This document shows, one piece after another, positions 1 to 9,384 of a stretch of DNA of 23,382 nucleotides; positions within the stretch are counted from its first letter, which is position 1, and the number at the start of each line of letters is the position of its first letter. The notes under the pieces were generated by a model. The model did no database searches. It saw only the letters and a list, made by a program, of their open reading frames with translations, and was not told the origin of the DNA. Both the position numbers and the translations under genes were made by a program. Source of the stretch: Chara braunii (taxonomy: Eukaryota > Streptophyta > Charophyceae > Charales > Characeae); NCBI GenBank assembly GCA_003427395.1, contig BFEA01000274.1, positions 1,300,690-1,324,071 on the forward strand, in the 5' to 3' direction.

Positions 1-402
1 GTTTCAGCAACCACAGGCTTCAGCAGACATTGACAACAACGTACCTGGCTTTCTGCAAACGTTAACCTTCCACACAAAAAAATTTGAAAAGGGGGCTGGA
101 GGTGTTACTGGCAGGCTAGGGACGGTACTTCCCACCCAAAAACTTTGAAAAGGGGGGTGGTGGTGATAGTGTTAGAGGGTGCTTGTCACTGCTGTCTGGT
201 CCAAGTTGCCCTCGATACTGGTAGGGTGGTGGTCCTGAGTGCTGGTCACACTGAGGTAGGATAGTGAGGATACGGGGTGCGCTGGGAGCATTAACATGGG
301 GAAGGGTAGGGATGTGGCCTATCCTGTCAGCACAACCACCAACTGCTGCTGCCAGCAATCACCGGGGATCTAGTCCTTGGCCTCTACAACACCCTGGGCC
401 TT
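1..402. other. Gene-free start of window with a short duplicated motif
   Basis: No reading frame here has recognisable protein features. The only structure I see is a ~40-bp motif present twice, at about 71-110 and 132-170. Each copy is an A-rich run followed by TTTGAAAAGGGG and a G-rich GGTGGTG-like end. The spacing is ~60 bp, and the copies differ at several positions, so this is an old local duplication. Function unknown. Confidence 0.5.
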
Positions 403-530
403 TCAAAAAAAAAAAAAAAATGATGCGCTATGGCCAACCGGGGGGGAACCAGCCTGGTCGACCGGCTGGTAGGACCGGTCCGGTTCCGGTTGGGGGAGGA
501 GCCCCCGGTCCTACGGGGTTTGCAGCCTTG
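403..530. repeat. Poly-A run and CCGG-rich segment
   Basis: Sixteen A residues at 405-420 are followed by GC-rich DNA full of CCGG cores, including the palindrome GGACCGGTCC and the string TTCCGGTTGGG. The same string and a similar style recur at 3771-3838, so the two may belong to one dispersed family. No protein can be supported; the frames crossing it are low-complexity. Confidence 0.35.
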
Positions 531-702
531 CCTTGTGTCCTGTTTGGTGTGAAGATGGTAGTCAGCGCCTCGCTGCTTTTGCACAAGGAACGGCCATTGC
601 CGAACAGGTGTGCAACTTGCACATGTTAGAATAAGGTCGTGGGACTACCCTCCCCCTCCAACCCCCCCCAAAAAAAGAAAAACGATAATGGGACTACCAA
701 CT

Positions 703-845
703 GACCCAGCTCAGTTGGTACACTGCTGAACTGTTGAAATACAGACCCAAGTCCGAACTCCACTGGAAGCAGAGGAGTGAAAATACTATAATTCTGAATT
801 ACCGAGGGCTGGTCAGTTATCTCATGGCCTTTCGCCCTTTAAAAA
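703..845 (+). mobile_element. tRNA-derived SINE, copy 1
   Basis: The segment starts with a good RNA polymerase III box A (AGCTCAGTTGG at 708-718). A box-B-like GTCCGAACTCC follows at 751-761, with the spacing of a tRNA gene. The body is not a full cloverleaf. About 130 bp are repeated at 20014-20150 with roughly 75-80% identity by eye, including the shared TTGGTACAC, ACTGTTGA and TACAGACC strings. A tRNA-like promoter head on a dispersed repeat is the hallmark of a SINE. I do not see a clear 3' tail or target duplication for this copy. Confidence 0.6.
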
Positions 846-1064
846 CAAAACAAGTCGACCCGCCACGGCGCAGGAGCGGAGAGGACACGGAAGAGCATGT
901 CAGTGTACGGAGAGGGGGGGACAGAGAAAACAGCAATTTCATTTTAGCATTTCACAACGGACATAACAGGGAAGGGAGGGGGGGGAGGAAATTGGCAAGG
1001 AGAAAACAAGCGTGCTGTTGACACTGCATCAATCATTGCAAACGACTGTGAAATGCAGATGTCT

Positions 1065-1192
1065 AGCAGGTGTTGCTCCCCACCAATAGATGGAGCCTCC
1101 CCGAGCGTGCTAGCGGTGTCTGAACTCTCTCTCCGAACATCCAATCGGGCTGTTTAAAAAAAAAAAAGAAAAAAAAAAAAAGAAAAAAAAAA
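1065..1192 (+). mobile_element. SINE-like element (family Z, copy 1) with A-rich tail
   Basis: A 128-bp insertion begins AGCAGGTGTTGCTCC and carries the family-Z core CCCCACCAATAGATGGAGCC. It ends in an A-rich tail (about 1156-1192). It is flanked by a perfect 15-bp direct repeat, GAAATGCAGATGTCT, at 1050-1064 and 1193-1207, which is the expected target-site duplication of LINE-driven retroposition. It is 5'-truncated compared with family copies that begin GGGACGCTGGACCC. At least six related copies lie elsewhere in the window in both orientations. There is no coding capacity. A 25-bp stretch of the element (about 1118-1142) also occurs just outside the right duplication (about 1203-1227), which a simple insertion does not explain. 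Confidence 0.75.
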
Positions 1193-1229
1193 GAAATGCA
1201 GATGTCTGAACTCTCTCTCCGAACATCAA

Positions 1230-2165
1230 GCCACATCATTCTTCCCTCCTCTCCGTCCACGTCATCGTTCGCCCTTCCCTTCCACGTCGTCCTCCCTTTT
1301 CCACCCTGGTCGACTCTCTTCTTTCGTCCCTTCCCTTGTGCGATCGCCATGCTCACGCTTCTCGTTGTTGTCTCATCAACCCTCCTCCATGTCATCATCC
1401 CTCCCCTTCCACGTCATCCTTCCCTCTTCCCTCCCCTTCCACGTTGTAGCCAGCCTTCCTTTCTTCCCTTCCACATCATCCTCCCTCTCTCCTTTCCACA
1501 TCATTCATATATTCCCTGCTACCATCTCCCCTTCTACATTGTCCTTTCGTCCTCGACTCGATGTTATCCTCCCTGACAGTCCGGAACAAAAATGGCTCTT
1601 CGGCCCACATTAATTGTCCTTCTCCCCTCCGTTCCACGTCATCCACTTTTCTGCGCCGTCCTCATCGTTTCCGCTTTGATGTCATCCCTTCCCTCCCATG
1701 TCATCGTGCCTTCCTCCCCTTCCATGTCATCCTCCCCTCACTCCGCTCCACGTCATTCTCCCTGTCCATCCTCGTCCCCTTTTCTATGACCTTCCCGGGG
1801 ATTACGGCCTTCGTACTCCTTGCCGTCGTTACTTAGTTGTCATTCGCCCTTGCATGTCATTATCCCTCCCCATCTTCCTCTCCCCTTCCACATCATCATC
1901 CCTCCCCCACCTGATCCTTCCTTCCTCCCCTCCCTTCCACGCCATCCTCCATTTTCCACCCCGGTCGTCGTCCTCTGTTTCACGCCACGATTCTTCTCCT
2001 TCCACGTCACCACCCGTCTGCTTCCACATCATCCTTCCTTCCTCCCCTTCTACGTCAGCCTTTTTCGCTCGTTTCCACAACATTGTCCACCCTTGTCGCC
2101 AGTCCACGTTCCACGTCATCGTCTCTCCCCTTCCACATCATCATCCCTACCCTTTTGCCTCCTTT
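1230..2165. repeat. Pyrimidine-rich minisatellite with CCACGTCATC motif
   Basis: About 0.9 kb of strongly C/T-biased DNA on the plus strand contains over twenty variants of TTCCACGTCATCCTCCC, such as CCACATCATC and CCATGTCATC, at irregular spacings of roughly 20-50 bp. Long open frames cross it only because the strand is poor in A and stop codons. Their translations are runs of Pro, Ser, Leu, Phe and His without domains, so I do not call genes. The units are too diverged for a recent expansion. The ACGTCA core is also a bZIP-type recognition core, but regulatory use is only conceivable. Confidence 0.7.
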
Positions 2166-2373
2166 CTTCTTGCCTCGTTCTCCCTTACAGAGAGAGAGAT
2201 GGACCACGTAATCGGTGGCTAGCCAAGCGGCCAGCGAAAATGTTAGTGTCTATTATCACCAACACAAAGAAAATTCTGCCATGAACTGCATCTTAAATCT
2301 GCATGCAGGCCATGTGTAATTTCGATACGCGTAGAAAAAGAGAGAAGTACACGAAGGAACTCCTATATGGTTT

Positions 2374-2452
2374 GGGTTTGTGTGTGCATGTGTGTGTGGG
2401 TGTGTGTGGGTGTGTGTGGGTGTGTGTGGGCGTGTGTGTGCGTGTGAGAGAG
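2374..2452. repeat. GT-rich decamer minisatellite
   Basis: Tandem GTGTGTGTGG decamers follow a GTGTGCATGTG start and end in GTGTGAGAG. It is a simple-sequence array that could form left-handed or G-rich structures. No gene is associated. Confidence 0.85.
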
Positions 2453-2497
2453 TCACAGCTATAATCACGGCCTTTTCGTCTCACTCCTATGTGAGAA

Positions 2498-2500
2498 GCC

Positions 2501-2534
<34 letters not shown>

Positions 2535-2546
2535 TCTATCATCATC
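2498..2546. repeat. ATC trinucleotide microsatellite
   Basis: A run of about eleven CAT/ATC triplets is interrupted by CTCT and continues as a few more ATC units. Methionine or isoleucine runs in frames crossing it are artefacts of the repeat. Confidence 0.9.
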
Positions 2547-2559
2547 ATGATCGCCAAAA

Positions 2560-3174
2560 ATGTCTTCTTCCTACATGTCTTTCGTTCTCCCCTCCTCCAT
2601 CCTCCTTGTAGTTCTGATTCTCCTCCTCCTCCTACTCCATCTTTATCGGAGTTCTCCTCCTCTTCTTCCTTCCCCCTCCAAAACTGCGTCCATCGATCAC
2701 CTTCAATCCACACCTCATCCAGTGCCTTGCATCCATCCACCCATCAGCTTATACTCCCACCAGCTTGACGTATTTATTTTCTTCTTTTTTTGTTTTTGTG
2801 ATTTTCTTGTTTTTTTTTACTTCGTTTCTGCTTTTCCTGATTTCAGACACGTGGCCCCATCAGGCATTCTGGCCCCCATTCTCAGACTTTCGATTTTCAG
2901 TTTCGGCCCTGAGGCATTTTCACTTTCGCCCTCAGGACCGTAATTGAGTCCGGTACTTGAGTAGGGACTCAAGCACAGTACGGGCAGTCGTTTTTCAGCC
3001 TCAGTGCTTGTGTTCAGTGCGACTGGGCTTGGACATTGTGTTAGGGAATTCAAGACTGCGACTTTGCCACTTCGTGTCTGCGTCCGTCGAGTCGTGTCCA
3101 GTCTGCGTCAAGTCGAGTGAGCGTGTGTGTGTGCTCTCACTCTCCCTCTCTCCCAGCCTCGCTGCTCTGCCTCG
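2560..3174. other. Unassigned sequence, possible LTR body
   Basis: This begins C/T-rich and becomes mixed. If the primer-binding-site-like sequence at 3181 is genuine, the stretch just upstream would be the 3' part of an LTR read on the plus strand. A TATA-like GTATTTATTTT lies near 2769, and an 8-bp inverted repeat (TTGAGTCC ... GGACTCAA) near 2944-2972. I could not find the other LTR or a convincing 5' end, so the assignment is open. Confidence 0.3.
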
Positions 3175-3192
3175 TCACACTGGTATCGGAGC
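3175..3192 (+). other. Putative LTR terminus and iMet-tRNA primer-binding site
   Basis: TGGTATCGGAGC at 3181-3192 matches 11 of 12 bases of TGGTATCAGAGC, the usual plant retrotransposon primer-binding site complementary to the 3' end of initiator methionine tRNA. It lies one base after a CA dinucleotide (3178-3179), the normal last bases of a 5' LTR. No gag, protease or integrase reading frame follows; downstream DNA turns into a TCATC repeat. This could be a relic of an LTR element or a chance match. Confidence 0.4.
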
Positions 3193-3240
3193 GGCGTCGA
3201 TCGCCCTCCCGCCCACCCTGATCGGCGCGGAGCAGCTTCA

Positions 3241-3400
3241 ACAACGCCATCTCATCATCGTCTTCATCATCGACATTGCCACGTCATCCCCGTTGTCGTC
3301 ATCGTCAACATTGCCATGTCATCGTCATCGTTGCCACATCATTGCCTCGCTGCCACATCATTACCGTCGCTGCCACGTCATCAACGATCCTGAAATGCCA
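3241..3400. repeat. GCCACRTCATC repeat block
   Basis: A short array of TTGCCACGTCATC-like units shares its CACGTCATC core with the large minisatellite at 1230-2165. It may be a related array or an independent simple repeat. Frames across it give His/Ser/Pro-rich translations only. Confidence 0.6.
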
Positions 3401-4014
3401 ACGACAAGGTGCAGGTACGTTATTAATTTTTTTTCTTTACATTGTTTCTTCTTCTTCCTCCTCCACAACGTTTCTTTTCTTTTTTTCCTCATCATTCCTT
3501 CCCTCGTTTCTTCTACTTCTTTTCCTCCTTCCTCCACGCCTTTCCCCCCATCGCCATGCTAATCTTCATTCTCTGTATCGTTCCAATTTTAATGGATGTA
3601 TCGAAGGATTCTTCAGTGCCATTCCTCCAACCCGACCCTCTCAAGCTGGCGACCTTTCGCACAAAAGTCGGGGGCCTGGAGCACCAGTACCAGCTCCCTC
3701 CTCGGAGACTTCTGACTCTATATGAGGAGGCTGCACAGTTTCAAACTCAAGGAACTGTCAGGCAGTGTTAGGCCCGCAACCGGGCTGGATCGACCCAGGT
3801 CCTCCAACCGGAATTCCGGTTGGGCTCAAAACCGGTCCAATTTTTTTATTTATTTTTATTTTTTTGAAAGCAGGAGTCAACTGCGCTCGCCAAGAACAGT
3901 CAGAATCCGCAAAGAAAACGATGAACTCAAAACTTTTATCATGCTGGTGGTGGGGGGTTGGGGGGTCGAGGGGGGGGGGGGTGTTAGCAGCGGTGTAACA
4001 GTAACCATGGCTAG
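3401..4014. other. Gene-free spacer with dispersed motif and 20-bp palindrome
   Basis: C/T-rich DNA is followed by a segment (about 3575-3620) that recurs near 11525-11570 and shares AATTTTAATGGATGT. Next come CCGG-rich sequence with a perfect 20-bp palindrome at 3804-3823, a T-rich run (about 3840-3866) and a G-rich stretch (about 3950-3980). No protein-coding evidence. Confidence 0.5.
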
Positions 4015-5404
4015 AGCGACTGGTGGGGTGAAGAAGGAGACGAGGAAGGAGTAGGAGACGTTGATGAAGTAGAAGGGTATGAAGAGGCACCAGGACTTTA
4101 CTCCTTTCCGAAGGAGTTTTGGCTCGCCTTTTGGGACACACTCCGTCAGGACTTTATGGAATACATTAATGCGGTTCTGGAAGAAGGGACATTTGGGGGT
4201 CTATTGAACCAAGGGGTCACCACGCTACTTTACAAAACGGGGGCGAAAAACGAGGTAAGGAGCTACAGGCCTATCGCCCTGTTGTCGGTCCCGTACAAAA
4301 TGGTGGCGAAAACCCTCACGAACAGGTTGCTGACGCATATGTGTCACCTCATTCATCTGGACCAATCGGGTTTCATACCGGAATGAAACATACAGGACAA
4401 CATATTACTCGTGAATGAAACAATCAAATATGCTTAACAGAGGGGGAAGGAGGCGGCCATCCTCTTCACTGACTTTGAAAATGCCTATGACTATGTCGAC
4501 TGGGTATTTTTGGATCTTTGCATGCAAGCAATGAATCTAGGACCGAATATTAGGAGATGGGTAGACACTCTCCATAGAACGGCGACCACTAATGTGATGG
4601 TCAACGGATACCTTTCCAACCCCTCCCCCTGCAACGGTCAGTAAGATAGGGAGACCCTATAGCTCCCCTGCTCTTCGTCATCATTATGGAGGCCCTTGCG
4701 TCTGCAATAAGGGTCAACCCACTCATTCACAAGATAGATGTTCCTGAAATACCGCACCATCGGATACCAGTCACATCACTTTTCGCTGACGATCTGACAG
4801 TGTTCATGAGAGCCGACCCCTGCTCCCTCCAGGCCCTGGTGGACATCATACAAACTTTCTCGACGGCGTCTGACATGGTGGTGAACTGGGGGTCTAAGAC
4901 TGAGGGATGTTGGCTCCACCCCTTGGACCCACCCCCACCTGAACCGACCGTGGAATGAAAACATCAGGAGGAAGCAATACAGGTGTTCGGCGTTTCACTC
5001 ACGGCGATGGACCCTCTACCGAACCATGAGGCTTCGTTAGTGGAGGAAGCGATGAGGAGACTGGCCAGTTGGAAGGGCCTACACACCTCCATAGTTGGAA
5101 GAGCATTGACGCTCAACACGACCATTTTCTCTATAATGTGGTACAAGGTAGCCTGCTGGCCGATTCAACCAAGATCCCTTAAAAGACTCAAATGTGCAGC
5201 GGGCCTATGTTTCGAAAAATGACGATGAGGACCCGTCGTTCCTCTCCTGGGTGGCGTGGGACTATATAGCCCAACCTCGCTCTAAGGGTGGACTCGCTAT
5301 TTTGGAACCGCAAGACCAGCTAAAAACTCTCTCCTTCAATGTCATAATTCGCCTACTCATGGACAATGACATTCTGTGGGCCCCGTATGCTGAACTGCAA
5401 ATAA
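4015..5404 (+). pseudogene. LINE ORF2 fragment: reverse transcriptase, broken
   Basis: This is a decayed non-LTR retrotransposon reverse transcriptase. Frame 1 runs from about 4015 and shows SFPKEFW, the palm motif SYRPIAL (4261-4281), QSGFIP, then TGA. After the stop, NIQDNILLVNETIKYA and the catalytic motif A FTDFENAYDYVDW (4465-4503) continue. Motif B is seen in another frame as SVR-stop-GDPIAPLLF (in-frame TAG at 4647-4649). The catalytic FADD box is at 4782-4793. The thumb-like NWGSK, LASWKGLH, GRALTLNTT and QPRSKGGLAIL follow across another stop (4956-4958) and a frameshift near 5215. There is no endonuclease domain upstream and no zinc-finger C-terminus downstream. The recognisable sequence ends near WAPYAEL (about 5395). 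Reverse transcription and target-primed insertion are the family roles; this copy cannot encode them. Confidence 0.9.
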
Positions 5405-5439
5405 CAAATCTATATTTTGCATTTAGTTTTATAATGTTT

Positions 5440-5800
5440 TTTAAAAAAACACCTATCTAAAGGGAGTGCCGAAATTTTTACGAATTTAAAGAGTTTGTTA
5501 AAGTTTTGTCATGGTAGAATTTAAGTTTTATCTTGAGTTCATATCTAACTTTGTATAAATATGGAAGACCTACTTCTGTAAAGCAGATGCTACCCAAATT
5601 TTTACTAAATCAAGGAGTTAGGTAAATTTTGACTCGGTAAAATAAACAATGGTGTTCAAATTTCATATATAGTCTTCTATAAATTATGTAAAGGTACTTT
5701 CCTACGGGAAGCTTTGCCAAAAGTTTTTGAAATATAGAGGAGTTACAATATTTTAATAACTTTGAAAGTCTGACAGTCTTCCCTTACGAAGGGGAGATAG
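5440..5800. repeat. Decayed ~124-bp tandem repeat, three units
   Basis: Three AT-rich segments share the frame 'GCC-AAA-TTTTT-AC...-GAGTT-...-TTTTG': near 5465 (GTGCCGAAATTTTTACG), 5588 (GCTACCCAAATTTTTACT) and 5712 (CTTTGCCAAAAGTTTTTG). The spacing is about 123-124 bp. Identity is perhaps 60%, so the array is old. It directly follows the truncated LINE fragment. No reading frame of note. Confidence 0.45.
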
Positions 5801-6950
5801 TGTCGAAATTCCTGATATTTTCAGACATATGTGAGAAGTAAGGTAAGAAGGTAGGAGTATTTCATACTCACTCAAGCATAACTTTGACATCGATCTGTGC
5901 TATGTTGCATGCCATTTTAATTCATATTATCTTATGGCTTGACCAGCTTCAAGTTGATCCTACGAGGATCACCTTCTGTTATCTTTTGATAACAGATGGT
6001 CGGTTTCCGACTCAACTCGTAACTTCTTATCGCTACTCAACCTAAGGTCTTCGTCACTGTGGGTTGAATTGTTTCTTTGAGTTTTTACGCGGACTTTTAT
6101 TAAATGATCATTTAAAAAGAGATTGAGTGTGTTTTTTTGGAAGGTAGGACGAATCTTCGGGCTTGTGTGAATAAGACAAGGGGTGTTAGTGCATAGAGTG
6201 GTTGAAGTTGACCCCGTGTAGTGTGGTATGTCGATGATTGAATCTTTTGTGGGATTGCAAGTATGTTTTTGTGAGTCGAAGTCCGGATTTGACTTTGTAT
6301 GCGATCACGTGTATATTTTGAAGGAAATCACATTGTGATTGTGAGAGTGATCACCTCGTGTTTTATAACATTGTTATATTTATATTCTGCATATACACAT
6401 AGTCTACTTTGATCGTTCATAAGGATTGAGTAAATTTGTGTAGAGAAAAAAAAAAAAAAAGTTTTTTTCTTTTTTAGTTGGATGTTGAGGTCCATGGTGA
6501 CCATCAAAGTCAAATCCCTCCACTTGTTTCCTGGACGCTGAAGATGGGACCCATTTTCAGGATCAGAGGCATTTGCCCACCACTAAGGGCCGAAGCCCGC
6601 CTACCGCTTCTCTCCGCAGTGTGCAAAAGAGGGTAGGTCTCACAATCGAACTTGGGATTGTCTGACGGGACGCATGTCAGCCGACATTTGAGTATCGAAT
6701 GCAGCCCTCAAGATTATTAAGGACCATGTGGTTGTGGGTACTACATAGTACGTAATCATCTCGACCACTTGCGTATTCATGCATGGATGGTCAATATGAT
6801 AAAGTCTATGTCGCCTCAATTTTTATTCAAGAGTTTCGCGCGCGACACCTTTGTAATTCTTTCGTCGAAAGTTATGGGTAAAATGTGGAAAAAACGACTA
6901 GGCGTGAGTTACGTACGAAGTTTGATTTTATTTTTGTGAGAAGTATCGCG
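5801..6950. other. AT-rich gene-free region
   Basis: About 1.15 kb of AT-rich sequence with no meaningful reading frame. It starts TGTCGAAATTCC just after a purine run (GAAGGGGAGATAG), which resembles a polypurine tract followed by an LTR start. An ATCAGAGGC string near 6560 faintly resembles a primer-binding site. I could not confirm an LTR. There is an A-run at about 6447-6461. Function unknown. Confidence 0.4.
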
Positions 6951-7582
6951 TGGTTAGATTTGACCGTCCTAGTCGACCGGTGAGGGATTGCGTTCAAAAG
7001 ATCAATGCCTCGGGCGACAATTCGCGTACGAATCCGATTCGGGCGTTAACCACGTGTTCGCCCCATGCTACAACGAATGAGAAACGGCCTCGGCCAATTG
7101 CATACGAAAAACCTTCGCATGTGGTTCAATAGCTCGGCGGGGATACGCCCAGCTAAGGGATGGTGACAACTCCCACGGGTGGAGGAAAGTTGTACCTCGT
7201 GTGACTCTATCTTGTCGTAGGGGTTCGCGAGAAGAATGGATGGCGCACTCGGCCAGAGCGACGAGTCCCGCAAAATCCTGCGTGACGCGGCCGGGAGGGT
7301 CCCCTTGCAGGACCGATGCGCTCGACACCACTCTCATACTTCCAAACTCAAACTTTCGCTACTCCCCCCCCATATTCATCTTGGTCCCCCCCCCCTCAAA
7401 TCCGCCCCACCCCAACCTTCTTCCGCTTCTGCCCCCTCGCAAAACCCCTCCTCCCCTGCAACAGCTGGGGCAAGCAGATTAACCCCTCGTATCTGGTTGG
7501 CTGACAAGGCCATCCTAGCAAATGGACGTATAAATTCCAGCAAGCAAGATAGCAAAAGGTATATAATCCGTATATTCATAGG
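6951..7582. other. Gene-free region of mixed composition
   Basis: Composition is more balanced and CpG-containing up to about 7330, then C-rich (C-runs near 7366-7400). Short frames of 60-130 codons cross it on both strands. None has a recognisable motif or start context, and overlapping frames on both strands argue against coding. I see no element boundaries. Confidence 0.5.
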
Positions 7583-7829
7583 TAAAAAAAAAACAAAAAA
7601 AACAAAAAAAAAAACAAAGGTGTATTCATAGGGGTGGGTTTTAGGAGATGGTGGTTTGCGTGGGATGGGGAAGAAGGAGAGAAAATAGCAGTGCCTCGCA
7701 CATGGCCGAAGTCGTCACTTTGATGTGAGCAACGCCGGGTGTGGTTCCCAACTTGTATAATAAAGTTGTCTTTTTTTTCAAAAAGGAAAAGAAAGAAAAA
7801 GGAAAGAAGGGTACCAAAAGGCACACTCA

Positions 7830-7868
<39 letters not shown>

Positions 7869-7930
7869 TCGATGTATAGGGGTGGATTCCTTTGAGATGC
7901 TGGCCCCTGTCTCCTGTAACTGCGACCCTA
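7583..7930. repeat. Two A-rich tracts each followed by a related segment
   Basis: An A-rich tract at about 7583-7616 is followed by GTGTATTCATAGGGGTGGG. A pure run of 36 A at 7831-7866 is followed by GTCGATGTATAGGGGTGGA. Both continue into GAGATG and TGG. The similarity after each A-run suggests two retroposed pieces of one family or a decayed tandem insertion. The middle (about 7640-7830) has no gene. Confidence 0.45.
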
Positions 7931-7951
7931 AGCTATGCTGATTTTTATCAT

Positions 7952-8016
7952 GGGATGCTGGCCCTGGGTTCCAGCAGGTGCTGGTCCCCACCACTAGAGT
8001 GGGGCTGTCCCAGGGA
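7952..8016 (+). mobile_element. Family-Z SINE-like fragment, copy 2
   Basis: GGGATGCTGG, TTCCAGCAGGTG and TCCCCACCACTAGA align in order with the family core seen at 17875, 22694 and 1065. The copy is diverged, about 65 bp long, and has lost a tail. Non-coding. Confidence 0.5.
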
Positions 8017-8115
8017 CATGGCCTCAGAACTCATATCACCACTTGGACAGTGGCTACCCATAGTGACGACTGGTTTACCTACGTGCAAGTAAAAAAAAAA
8101 AGAAAAAAGAGAAAA

Positions 8116-8226
8116 CTACTGTGTTCACCAGAATACAACGTATGGTCATTATAGCTGCATTTGGGGCAACTTTGAGTCTAGATACAGCAAGATTTACCGT
8201 ACGTTGCATTTGGGTGAACACAGTAG
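8116..8226. mobile_element. MITE with ~35-bp terminal inverted repeats
   Basis: The left end CTACTGTGTTCACC and the right end GGTGAACACAGTAG are exact complements. The inverted repeat continues inward imperfectly for about 35 bp, with CAACGTA near each inner edge. Total length is 111 bp with no coding capacity. If the outer CTA/TAG holds a TA target duplication, the ends become CTGTGTTCACC, as expected of a Tc1/mariner-type miniature element. The left flank is A-rich (about 8091-8107). Confidence 0.75.
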
Positions 8227-8307
8227 GGCGCGGTCAAGGTTTTCACTTTTAAATGCGTTTCAGCCGGTTTCGCGAATTTTGTGAGGAAAATCGTGAATGC
8301 GTACAAT

Positions 8308-8345
8308 CTGTCTCTTATACACATCTAGATGTGTATAAGAGACAG
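8308..8345. other. Nextera mate-pair junction adapter (laboratory artefact)
   Basis: The 19-bp Tn5 mosaic end CTGTCTCTTATACACATCT is followed immediately by its reverse complement AGATGTGTATAAGAGACAG. This is exactly the junction sequence left when Nextera mate-pair fragments are circularised. It is not genomic. The frame reading through it gives the familiar contaminant peptide SYTHLDVYKRQ. Sequence left and right of it may come from ends kilobases apart. Confidence 0.97.
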
Positions 8346-9384
8346 GCACAGGAGGCCCCCGCCTTCAAAAAAAAAAAAAACGATTCTGGGCTGTTTTTTT
8401 GCCCGACCGGTTTGCCTGGGCGGCGTCCGTACTCAGTTTTTTTTTTTGGTTGGGTATTCCGACATGACTCCCAGGCAAAAGTTATTTGTATTATTATGTT
8501 ACATCTCGCTTCTGTTCATTTTCCTTGCATACTTTTTTTTTTTTTTTTTTAACGTACCTGTACGTGTTTTTTTAGCACGTACGCATACTCCGGAGTATGT
8601 ACTCGCACTCCCGTACGCACACATGGTGCTACCTAGCTATGCACTGCGTTGCGAATAAATATATGAAATCATGAAAACCACTTCTTCATACGGCCAAGGA
8701 AAGGCTGCGAAGGTTTTTTTTAGGTGAAAGTTTTGCACTAATCGCATGCACATCTATAAACTCCTCCTCCTCCTCCTCCTCCTCCTTCTACCCCTTTTGG
8801 CAAGACCGCATGCTTGGAAACATTTACATTGGCAATTTTTTTTATTTTATTTTTTTGCAATGATACCTTGGCAATCTTAAATCATATTGTGATGCCCAGC
8901 CTCCGCTTGTACATTGGCAGCAGCAAAATGGACACACACATAAACAATAAAGACAAGTTTGTTTTTTTTTAAGTAAAAAAAAAAATCACTTTCGAAAGTT
9001 GAATTGTGGAGGTTTTAACTGAAAGTTCTTAAAGAACTAGTACCTCCGCCAGTGTCGGGAAAAATATATTTTTTTCAAAAATGGCAGTTTTCCTAAAGTC
9101 CCCGAAGAGTCTGGAGGTACCGGAGGCTCGGAATCGGTTGCATTTCCGAATACCAAAGAACAGGGAAAAAAAAAAAGAAAAAAAAAAGAAGAAAGAAAGC
9201 AAGGTCTTTGGGGAAGGCCGTCAAAGAGATGTGCTCACATTAAAGGAATGCATCTACCCAGAAATATAGCTAGTTTCGTTTTTCATCACCTGTGTTTTTT
9301 TTCTTTTCTCCTTCTGATTTGGTTTGAGCGCCCTGCCAATGAGGCAGCGTGCCAGCGGGCGCATTCCACGGACAGCTGACATTT
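8346..9384. other. Gene-free region with homopolymers and a CTC microsatellite
   Basis: Poly-A (8367-8380), T-runs (about 8438-8449 and 8532-8550) and a CTC triplet array (8761-8786) are scattered through AT-rich DNA. A-rich stretches lie near 8978-8987 and 9165-9200. No reading frame with protein features. Confidence 0.6.

Noticed and set aside
708-761. Functional tRNA gene
   Set aside because: Box A and box B are present but acceptor and anticodon arms do not fold; the sequence is repeated as a longer unit, which fits a SINE.
1196-2284. Several open frames of 90-175 codons
   Set aside because: They cross the C/T minisatellite in all three frames at once; translations are Pro/Ser/Leu/His runs with no domains, produced by the scarcity of stop codons on a pyrimidine strand.
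5801-6570. Solo LTR starting TGTCGAAATTCC and ending near an ATCAGAGGC primer-site-like string
   Set aside because: A polypurine tract before and a primer site after the same LTR would need a tandem element; the primer match is weak and there is no matching CA-terminal partner.
8253-8658. Frames spanning 8308-8345
   Set aside because: They read through the sequencing adapter and so are not genomic.
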